This document shows positions 17,487 to 23,970 of a DNA stretch of 64,000 nt, in pieces. The position numbers were made by a program, and so were the translations under genes. The notes below the pieces were generated by a model. That model was not told where the DNA came from, searched no databases, and saw only the letters and a list, made by a program, of their open reading frames with translations. Numbering within the stretch: the first letter of the stretch is position 1; every line of letters starts with the position of its first letter. The stretch comes from Bacteroidales bacterium (GTDB lineage: Bacteria; Bacteroidota; Bacteroidia; Bacteroidales; UBA932), in NCBI GenBank assembly GCA_017634595.1, contig JAGBNC010000024.1, positions 42,952 through 106,951 on the forward strand. The letters are read 5' to 3'.

Positions 17487-18431
17487 ATGAAAGCGAAATG
17501 GAATCAAACAGGCCGGGCGATATTCCCCTTCTCATCTTACCGGCGACCGTCGGGGAGCCCTCTGCTCCACCTAATACTCTTGTTCAGCTTGCTTATACCA
17601 ATGCCGGCCTGTTTGTTCCTTTCGTGCGACAAGGATACGGGACGGGAAGATGTAGAGCTTGTGGAACTGCAGGTTGACAGCTGCCACGTGTGCATCAAAT
17701 TCGCCGTGCACGATATGATAGCAGACACAGCAAGTCAGGTAAGGAGCTTGGATCTTCTAATATACAAGGCCGACGGGATAAAGGAGCTCAGGGACAAGCG
17801 TCATTACGACTTCCTGCCCGACAGCATCTTGATTTACGGGCCTCGCGAGGACCTTGTAGCAGTGGCAATAGCGAATTACCCTCAGGAACTGTTCTCTTGC
17901 CCTCCCGAGCGCTTCGAAGAAGCTGAAGGGTTAATCTGCGACTTCGAGTCTGATTCGCCTGGAAGGCCGCTGATGAGTGCAAGCTGCAACATTGAGCAAG
18001 GAGAAGGGGCATCGCTCATGCTCATTCCCCTTATGAGCAAAGTCAAGCTTGGACAGATCTCCAATAATCAGAAGAAATATGTGCGGCTTGAGGATCCCCG
18101 AATATACCTGGAGAACGTAAACGCCAGTGCTGAAATCCTGCGTCTGGGTGGATTCAGGCCTGCGGAGCTGCTGCAAGCCCCGGTCCGAGCTCCCCTTCCC
18201 TACGACATAGGTATTTTCACCCAGAGTCCCGGCACTGAACTGTTCTGCTATCCCAACGATTCTGCAGAGGCTACAATAGGCACTCCATCGACGGTGTTGG
18301 TACTGGAATGTGAGATCAAGGGAGAGACCTGCCGATTCAGCACTTCCCTGCCGGCAATACGACGCAACACCGTGACCTACGTCGATATAAGCGTGAACGG
18401 CCCGGGCGACTTTGAGAGCAAGGTATATTAA
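17487..18431 (+). CDS. fimbrillin/Mfa2-like lipoprotein (tentative)
   Basis: A 314-residue predicted lipoprotein. The N-terminus is long and basic (RPSGSPLLHLILLFSLL), then ACLFLSC, so Cys47 (or Cys42) could be acylated. After the signal it has two beta-rich halves: a VCIKFAVHD strand, SLDLLIYKADG, LVAVAIANYP, later MSASCNIEQGEG and IPLMSKVKLGQI. This two-domain layout fits the FimB/Mfa2 fimbrial anchor-like families common in Bacteroidales, but the match is by pattern only. It has its own promoter and ends 3 nt before the end of the convergent glycosyltransferase. A later start at Met39 would leave almost no signal peptide. Confidence 0.55.
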   Translation: MKAKWNQTGRAIFPFSSYRRPSGSPLLHLILLFSLLIPMPACLFLSCDKDTGREDVELVELQVDSCHVCIKFAVHDMIADTASQVRSLDLLIYKADGIKELRDKRHYDFLPDSILIYGPREDLVAVAIANYPQELFSCPPERFEEAEGLICDFESDSPGRPLMSASCNIEQGEGASLMLIPLMSKVKLGQISNNQKKYVRLEDPRIYLENVNASAEILRLGGFRPAELLQAPVRAPLPYDIGIFTQSPGTELFCYPNDSAEATIGTPSTVLVLECEIKGETCRFSTSLPAIRRNTVTYVDISVNGPGDFESKVY

Positions 18432-18434
18432 GAG

Positions 18435-19274
18435 TTAGACTATCTTTCCGAAACGTTCCGGCACCAGGACGCGGATCTTCATATTGAGCATGGCCGGCTT
18501 GTTCCAAGTGTAAGGCAGGCGTATCCAGGACTGGAGCTTGCGAGCCTTGACTGTCCACTCATCCCAATCCTTGAAGGGAATCGACGGCAACGAATCAATA
18601 AGACGGCGGCGCTTGCTCAGATGCCTGTGCCATCCGCGGGATGCAAGGTCTTTATCCTGCATCTTCTGAGCTATGATGGAGGGATCGGCGCAGCCAAAAT
18701 GAAAGAGATAGAGCCCCTTGCAAATATGGAAATCCCCCCTGCGCGTACGGTGAAAACCGCTTCCCCAACGGACCGGAGCGCACAAAACGGAGCTCTTGGT
18801 ATATCGGGTTGACAAAAGGGCGGCCCTGCGCTGGGACAATAGCGGCATGCTCCGGTCGAATACGGAGTCTCTGCCGGGATCGAAAATTATGTCGCAACCA
18901 AGCCCTGAGAGAGAATTGTGTCCCTTGATATTCTGGGCTGAAAGAAACTCCGGAAGGCTCTGATGCAGCACGGGATCAACTACAAGGAATTCATCAACAT
19001 CAGTGCCGATGATCATGTCGTAAGATTCCAGGAGCTGAGAGGCACGCGCAGAAAGAATATTGATACGTTCTTTGTCCGATACCCTTACATTGCCATCGAC
19101 TCTGGGTATCACTTGCACGTTACAAGATTGCGCACAGGCAGGCACCGATTGGTCTTCACCGTCGAAGTATATGAAAAGGTTCTCTTTCCCGAGCAGTTGT
19201 CCGTAGTATTCTACCCATCTGCTCAGAAAGAAATCATCTTTTCTGACCATTGTCAGCGCTGCAATCTTTCTCAT
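18435..19274 (-). CDS. glycosyltransferase, GT2/GT92-like (Glyco_tranf_2_4 type)
   Basis: A 279-residue soluble protein starting RKIAALTMVRKDDFFLSRW, the usual opening of the family in which MVRxE/DxxFLxxWxxYY precedes the nucleotide-sugar site. The metal-binding DxD box appears as IIGTDVDEFLVV near residue 100. A late FHFGCAD stretch and basic C-terminus match the family. It probably adds a sugar to a lipopolysaccharide or capsule precursor. ATG 19274 was chosen because the upstream frame overlaps the promoter. A TATCTTTG box lies 14 nt upstream. Confidence 0.75.
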   Translation of the reverse strand: MRKIAALTMVRKDDFFLSRWVEYYGQLLGKENLFIYFDGEDQSVPACAQSCNVQVIPRVDGNVRVSDKERINILSARASQLLESYDMIIGTDVDEFLVVDPVLHQSLPEFLSAQNIKGHNSLSGLGCDIIFDPGRDSVFDRSMPLLSQRRAALLSTRYTKSSVLCAPVRWGSGFHRTRRGDFHICKGLYLFHFGCADPSIIAQKMQDKDLASRGWHRHLSKRRRLIDSLPSIPFKDWDEWTVKARKLQSWIRLPYTWNKPAMLNMKIRVLVPERFGKIV

Positions 19275-19288
19275 TTGTAAATATCTTT

Positions 19289-19296
19289 CAAAGATA
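19289..19296 (-). promoter_or_regulatory. -7 promoter element TATCTTTG within a 15-bp palindrome
   Basis: A consensus -7 element on the minus strand, ahead of the glycosyltransferase. It forms half of the near-perfect palindrome TATCTTTcAAAGATA at 19282-19296, which could also serve as an operator. Confidence 0.5.
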
Positions 19297-19355
19297 AGAC
19301 TAAATGAGACAATTTCCAAATTGCAAAAAGTTTTTGGAAATAAATAAATCTTGAC

Positions 19356-19363
19356 TATCTTTG
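19356..19363 (+). promoter_or_regulatory. -7 promoter element TATCTTTG of tRNA-Val
   Basis: A consensus -7 element 13 nt before the mature tRNA, with a TTTTTGG -33-like box about 18 bp upstream (19331-19337). It is one of the clearest promoters in the window. Confidence 0.75.
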
Positions 19364-19376
19364 CAGTCCTTTGCAA

Positions 19377-19454
19377 GGGAGATTAGCTCAGCTGGTTCAG
19401 AGCACCTGCCTTACAAGCAGGGGGTCACTGGTTCGAGTCCAGTATCTCCCACCA
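19377..19454 (+). tRNA. tRNA-Val (anticodon TAC)
   Basis: The acceptor stem GGGAGAT/ATCTCCC, D arm with AGCTCAGCTGGTTCAGAGC, anticodon stem CCTGC/GCAGG around loop CTTACAA, and T arm with GGTTCGAGTCC give a complete cloverleaf. The loop reads anticodon TAC, so valine. The 3' ACCA is encoded. A hairpin terminator follows 21 nt downstream. Confidence 0.97.
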
Positions 19455-19475
19455 CAAAAAACTGACCTGACATGG

Positions 19476-19507
19476 ACCCCGAAAGTTAGACAACAAGCTT
19501 TCGGGGT
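19476..19507 (+). terminator. rho-independent terminator after tRNA-Val
   Basis: A 10-bp stem ACCCCGAAAG/CTTTCGGGGT with a 12-nt loop, followed by a T-rich tail (TTTGTTATTT). It lies directly after the tRNA on the same strand. Confidence 0.85.
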
Positions 19508-19579
19508 TTTGTTATTTAGAAACCCAACACACTAGATCCGTTATGTAGACCAAAACAGTTTCCTAGTGATCTAAGTTTT

Positions 19580-19651
19580 AAAACTAAGTTGCTGTGCTCA
19601 GGGGCCCTTTTCCCATGCTTTACGGGCCCCTGAGCACAGCAACTTAGTTTT
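19580..19651. repeat. 72-bp perfect palindrome (28-bp arms); probable terminator of the kinase-like gene
   Basis: The left arm 19580-19607 (starting AAAACTAAGTTGCTG, ending GGGGCCC) is fully complementary to 19624-19651, with a 16-nt loop. It ends 6 nt past the stop of the minus-strand kinase-like gene, and the A-run on the left gives a T-run in that direction. The arm shares AGTTGCT, and a following G/C block, with the palindrome at 16153-16277. Confidence 0.85.
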
Positions 19652-19657
19652 TATACA

Positions 19658-20308
19658 TTATTTAGCACCAATACAGGTGAGAATGATATCTACAGCCTGA
19701 TCTTCGGTAAGATTGTCAACATTCAGGGTAAGATCGTAATTGCGGGCATCGTAGCGACTCGTATCGGTGTAACGCTTGACGAAGTTGTCCCGCATCTTAT
19801 CCACCTGGTCCACAATTATCTCGGCGGTGGCCATGTTGACCTGCTGCCTGTCCATAACCCTGGCTATACGCTTATCGCGGGAGGCGGTAATAAAGACATC
19901 GAATTTGTTAGGGCAATCCTTAAGCACGAAGAATCCTGAACGTCCTGCTATTACGCAGGAAGACTCTGAGGCCAGCTGATTCAGGATAACTTTCTCCTCC
20001 TTGAAAATATCATCCGTAGTGACGTCGGAAGGCAGTTTATCAAGGTAAGAACTAGCCGGGTCGTTAAGGAGCGCCGGATTGGGTGACGGAGAGAGTTTGC
20101 TGAACAGATCGGCCAGCCAGCTCTTCTTTTCTCCCTTAAGCTTCTCGATCTCGTAGGAAGTCAGATTGAATTTCTCCCTGAGAGCGTTAAGCAGTTCTTT
20201 ATCGCAATAGCGTACACCAAGCTTATCGGCAAGCTTTTTCCCTATAGTACGACCACCGGAGCCGACTTCACGGCTAAGCGTAATAACAAATTGCTCTTTA
20301 ATATTCAT
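19658..20308 (-). CDS. cytidylate kinase-like family protein
   Basis: A 216-residue P-loop protein of the cytidylate_kin2 type. The N-terminus FVITLSREVGSGGRTIGKKLA is the phosphate-binding loop (G-S-G-G-R-T in place of GxxxxGKS), followed by YCDKELL. SSCVIAGRSGFFVL and the arginine-rich lid DKRIARVM are family landmarks. Members are common in Bacteroidota and Firmicutes, and their true substrate is not settled; classical Cmk proteins have a different loop. A TATCTTTA promoter box lies about 21 nt upstream (20330-20337). It is bounded by the long palindrome. Confidence 0.8.
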   Translation of the reverse strand: MNIKEQFVITLSREVGSGGRTIGKKLADKLGVRYCDKELLNALREKFNLTSYEIEKLKGEKKSWLADLFSKLSPSPNPALLNDPASSYLDKLPSDVTTDDIFKEEKVILNQLASESSCVIAGRSGFFVLKDCPNKFDVFITASRDKRIARVMDRQQVNMATAEIIVDQVDKMRDNFVKRYTDTSRYDARNYDLTLNVDNLTEDQAVDIILTCIGAK

Positions 20309-20368
20309 AAGAAAACGGTTTTGCAGCCCTAAAGATAATACTTTTTTCTTTGTTTAACACCATAAAAC

Positions 20369-20402
20369 ACCGGAAGGCCGGCCATATGGCCAGCCTTCCG
20401 GT
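20369..20402 (-). terminator. near-perfect palindromic terminator after rpmH
   Basis: ACCGGAAGGC/GCCTTCCGGT arms are extended inward by GGCCATATGGCC with one mismatch, giving an almost continuous hairpin. In the minus direction it is followed by GTGTTTTA. It lies 17 nt beyond the rpmH stop. Confidence 0.65.
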
Positions 20403-20419
20403 ACGTGTCAACTGTGTGA

Positions 20420-20572
20420 CTAGTACCTGTCTTCGGAAGAAACGGTGAGTTTCTTTCTGCCGTGACGACGGCGTGCCGCAAGGACGCGACGGCCGTTAGG
20501 AGTGCTCATGCGCTCGCGGAAGCCATGCTTGTTGACTCTCTTGCGGTTGGAGGGTTGGAATGTACGTTTCAT
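20420..20572 (-). CDS. rpmH: 50S ribosomal protein L34
   Basis: A 50-residue, highly basic protein: [18 protein letters not shown] then an [20 protein letters not shown] core, which is the universal L34 signature. The C-terminus [11 protein letters not shown] is somewhat longer than in Proteobacteria, as is usual in Bacteroidota. It is the last gene of a minus-strand run after rsmG (15 nt gap). rpmH often lies near dnaA/rnpA at the origin; here it stands with rsmG and polA instead. Confidence 0.97.
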   Translation of the reverse strand: MKRTFQPSNRKRVNKHGFRERMSTPNGRRVLAARRRHGRKKLTVSSEDRY

Positions 20573-20587
20573 ATCTTTATTCTTTAA

Positions 20588-21217
20588 TTAATCAGATTTG
20601 GGAGGGCAAAGGTAAGATTTTCCTATTTCAATTACAAATTTTTCTTTAAAATATTCATCATTAAGCCAATCTTCGATGCTCCAGACCCTCACCCGGCCGG
20701 GGTCCACGCCCCAGCGGCGGGTCAAATCAGAGATCTCGCCGAGCACATTTCCACCTTTGAGACAAAGAATGCTGTGATCGAAATGCCCCTTTACCCATGG
20801 ATAGAGATCCTCAAGCGAGGCCACGGCCCTGGTAACCACCCAGCCGAAGTTGCGCCCGAGAGATTCAGCCCTCGCATTGACGCACTGCACGTTACTGAGC
20901 CCAAGCCCTTCTGCCACGGCCTGTGCTACCCGGATCTTCTTTCCAATAGAATCACAGAGTGTAAAATGGGCATCAGGGTACTCCAGCGCCAGCGGAATAC
21001 CCGGGAAGCCACCTCCCGTCCCTAGATCCAGCACCTCCTCTCCGTCCAGCACGCCTTCAGGATAATGGAGTTCGAGGTACCGGGCAATTGAGAGCGAATG
21101 CAGGATATGATGCTTGTAGAGATTGTCTATATCTTTACGCGACACCACATTAATGCGTTCGTTCCACTCCCGGTACAGCTCCAGGGCAAGAGCAAAATCC
21201 GTTTCGCTTGTTCTCAT
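20588..21217 (-). CDS. rsmG: 16S rRNA (guanine(527)-N7)-methyltransferase RsmG
   Basis: A 209-residue SAM-dependent methyltransferase that modifies G527 of 16S rRNA. The family motifs are seen in order: EWNERINVVSRKDIDNLYKHHILHSLSI, the SAM-binding VLDLGTGGGFPGIPLA, TLCDSIGKKI, NARAE and VVTRAVASLEDLYPW. Length is normal. The ATG overlaps the TGA of the upstream sigma/GH36 frame by 4 nt (ATGA), so translation is probably coupled. Confidence 0.96.
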   Translation of the reverse strand: MRTSETDFALALELYREWNERINVVSRKDIDNLYKHHILHSLSIARYLELHYPEGVLDGEEVLDLGTGGGFPGIPLALEYPDAHFTLCDSIGKKIRVAQAVAEGLGLSNVQCVNARAESLGRNFGWVVTRAVASLEDLYPWVKGHFDHSILCLKGGNVLGEISDLTRRWGVDPGRVRVWSIEDWLNDEYFKEKFVIEIGKSYLCPPKSD

Positions 21218-23970
21218 TGGCGTTCAAGCAGCAGCACAGTGCTCTGATAGGGCTTGTTGAGGCTGAGGTTGAGACCGAAATTCATAAGGTAGTCACCGCC
21301 GAACTCCATGCCGTCACCCCAGAAAGACTTGCGCACGGGCGCAATCTCGCTTACCTTGTAGCGCGCCGCCGGATCGAGGCCTCCGGCCCTGAACTTCGGC
21401 ACGAATCCCCTGCCGTTGTACTGCAGGCAGAAAGCAAAGAGCACAGCCTTGGACTTGTCCTTGCTGGCATACATAAGAGCGTAATGATCTCCATCGTAAG
21501 GAGATGATATACGGTACAGGTCACCGTCGAACACAATGTCACGGAACTGTTTGTACTCAGTAAGGTAGCCCTTGATATAAGTCTTTTCCTCATCGGTGAG
21601 CTGCTTGGGCTGGATCTCCATACCAAGACGCGCCGAGGCGGCCATATCGCAGCGGAACTTGAGAGGAATGACACGTCCGGTCTGGTGGTTGGGACTTGCA
21701 GAGATATGCGATCCAAGTATTTGGGCGGGATATATCAAGCTGGCTCCGTATTGTATGAACGCACGGCAGTGGGCATCTGTATTGTCGCTGGCCCACACTT
21801 CATTGGCCCAGTTGAGCACGCCGTAATCCATCCTGCCGCCACCTGACGAGCAGGACTGCAGGAACACTTTAGGATATTTGGCTCGGATACGGTCCAGGAC
21901 ACTGTAATACCCCTTGACATAATCGACCCAGAAATTGGACTGGTTGCTCTCGTAGTTGGAGCCCACATTGTACACATGGCGGTTGCAGTCCCACTTGATA
22001 TAATCAATGTCACCGAGCTGCATGGTCCGGTCGAACACGCCGAACACGAAATCCTGCACCTTGGGGTTGCTAAGGTCGAGCAGCAGCTGGTTGCGGGCCG
22101 GGTAAGCCTCACGGCCTTTTTCGTTTACCACCCAATCGGGATGCTTGAGGTACAGATTGGACTTAGGATTCACCATCTCCGGTTCAATCCATATACCGAA
22201 CTTAAGGCCCTTTGAATGAGCATAATCGGCAAGATAGCCTATTCCCTCAGGAATCTTCTTGACATTGAGTTCCCAGTCGCCAAGTCCAGCCTTGTCATTA
22301 TCGCGGGCGAACTCGCCGTTACCGAACCAGCCGTCATCAAGTACGAACATTTCGAGCCCCATGGAAGCGGCGTCGTCAATCATGTCGGTGAGGGTCTTTG
22401 TGTCGAATGCGAAGTATGCACCCTCCCAGCTGTTGAGCAGCATCGGGCAGTGCATTGAAGCATCGTACATGCCGTAACGGCGGGCCCAGTCATGCAAGTT
22501 GCGGCTGGCCTGGCCGGCACCGGATGTGCTATAGGTAAATACCGCCTCGGGGGTGATGAATGAAGCGCCACCTGCAAGGGTGTATTCGGCTCCGGTGGGA
22601 TGGATACCGGACAAGATGTACATGCGGCCGGCCTCGTCCATCTGGAAGTTAATCTTGTAATTGCCGCTCCAGCGCAGGGCGCCGGCAATCACTTCACCGT
22701 GAGTCTCGTCCAGGGTATCCGAATCAAGGCTCAGCAGGAAAGATGGATTGGAACGCTGGGTGGCTCGGGCGCCGTCGCGGCACTCTATCACCTTGGCTCC
22801 GTGGGTAAGACGCTCAGTTTCAATGCAGTTCTCATTGGCCCACGCACCATTGAAATGGGTGAGAGTATATTTCGGAGCCCACAGCGGAATACTGGCGGAG
22901 TAGAAATTGCGCAGCACTACGCTCTTCTTGGCATCGTTGGTTATCTCGGAATGCATAAGGATGACGTCCTCTTCCCAGTAAGCATCAAACACCAGGCACA
23001 CCCGCAGCGGCTGCTTCGAATCACGGAGATTGACCTTGGTCCGCACCAGGTCGGGAGAAAGTGTCTCCTGCTCCCAGCTCTCATAGATCAGCTCGGTATT
23101 GAGTCCGCCGTCGGGATAGGTGACGGCAAGGGCGGGCTCGAACACAAACTTGCCTCCGGCAGTCGGATACATAGGGATATCCCCTACCGAATGAGAATCG
23201 GCATAGGCCGAGTACTTGGTAAAGTCGGCGGCATTTGATACGGACGGACCGTAATGCCTGTAGTTCAGCGGGCCTCCCACCTTACCCACCATCACAATGG
23301 AGGTCCCGGCAGTATTGACGGAAATGTAGTGATAATCCGCAGCAAGGGTCTGGAGCGAAAGCCCCAGCATGGCAAAAACGATGATAATCAGGTTCTTCAT
23401 TTTGTCGAGCATTTGTTTTGCGCGTCTGATCCGGGTTCTGACTGTATTCAGTTCGAGTCCCGTCTCTTCAGCTATTTCTTTATATTGCATTCCTTCGATA
23501 AGGCGCTTGCGCGCTATGTCACGGTACAGTTCGGGGAGACCGTCGACCATAGATTCCGTCTCTTCCCGGGCCTCGGTCTTGATGATCTCATCCAGAGCGT
23601 CCTCTTCCACTCCGCTCATGGCATCAACAGCATTGAGCGTACGCGGATCGTCGTCAAATGAGACGTATCCCCTCTGGCGCCTCTTTTCCTGGTCGATGAC
23701 ATCGAGCGCGGTATTATGCGCGATGCGCACGAGCCACACCTCGAATGAGCCCAGTTCAGGATTGAAACTGCTGATCTGACGGAAGGCTTTCTCAAATGTC
23801 TTTGAACACACATCTTCTATGTAGAAGTGATCAAGCTGCGTCATGGTTTTGCGCAGGTACGAGCGTACGGAGGATATATTGGCATCCCAGAGAGCCGTAA
23901 ACGCCGTGCCGTCGCCTGAAATCGCCCTTCCGACCAGTTCATCAATGTGCTTCGAGCCAGTTTGCGCCAT
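21214..23970 (-). CDS. ECF sigma factor fused in frame to signal-peptide-bearing GH36 alpha-galactosidase
   Basis: One uninterrupted 918-codon frame. Residues 1-190 are a complete ECF sigma factor: region 2 (ALWDANISSVRSYLRK, EDVCSKTFEKAF, EVWLVRIAHNTALDVI) and region 4 (LPELYRDIARKRLIEGMQY, KEIAEETGLELNTVRTRIRR). Codon 191 is an ATG that opens a normal signal peptide (MKNLIIIVFAMLGLSLQTLA) and a full-length 728-residue GH36 enzyme: FVLDDGWFGN, FGIWIEPEMVNP, the nucleophile in IKWDCNRHV (Asp471 of the GH36 part) and the acid/base box WASDNTDA. No stop separates them. Either two genes have lost the stop between them and the enzyme starts at 23400, or a membrane-tethered sigma-enzyme is made. 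The start overlaps polA by 29 nt and the end overlaps rsmG by 4 nt. Confidence 0.85.
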   Translation of the reverse strand: MAQTGSKHIDELVGRAISGDGTAFTALWDANISSVRSYLRKTMTQLDHFYIEDVCSKTFEKAFRQISSFNPELGSFEVWLVRIAHNTALDVIDQEKRRQRGYVSFDDDPRTLNAVDAMSGVEEDALDEIIKTEAREETESMVDGLPELYRDIARKRLIEGMQYKEIAEETGLELNTVRTRIRRAKQMLDKMKNLIIIVFAMLGLSLQTLAADYHYISVNTAGTSIVMVGKVGGPLNYRHYGPSVSNAADFTKYSAYADSHSVGDIPMYPTAGGKFVFEPALAVTYPDGGLNTELIYESWEQETLSPDLVRTKVNLRDSKQPLRVCLVFDAYWEEDVILMHSEITNDAKKSVVLRNFYSASIPLWAPKYTLTHFNGAWANENCIETERLTHGAKVIECRDGARATQRSNPSFLLSLDSDTLDETHGEVIAGALRWSGNYKINFQMDEAGRMYILSGIHPTGAEYTLAGGASFITPEAVFTYSTSGAGQASRNLHDWARRYGMYDASMHCPMLLNSWEGAYFAFDTKTLTDMIDDAASMGLEMFVLDDGWFGNGEFARDNDKAGLGDWELNVKKIPEGIGYLADYAHSKGLKFGIWIEPEMVNPKSNLYLKHPDWVVNEKGREAYPARNQLLLDLSNPKVQDFVFGVFDRTMQLGDIDYIKWDCNRHVYNVGSNYESNQSNFWVDYVKGYYSVLDRIRAKYPKVFLQSCSSGGGRMDYGVLNWANEVWASDNTDAHCRAFIQYGASLIYPAQILGSHISASPNHQTGRVIPLKFRCDMAASARLGMEIQPKQLTDEEKTYIKGYLTEYKQFRDIVFDGDLYRISSPYDGDHYALMYASKDKSKAVLFAFCLQYNGRGFVPKFRAGGLDPAARYKVSEIAPVRKSFWGDGMEFGGDYLMNFGLNLSLNKPYQSTVLLLERQ

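Noticed and set aside
19377-19660. tRNA-Val as an integration site for a mobile element.
   Set aside because: No second copy of the tRNA 3' end, integrase gene or foreign gene block is visible; the palindrome fits a terminator or intergenic repeat.
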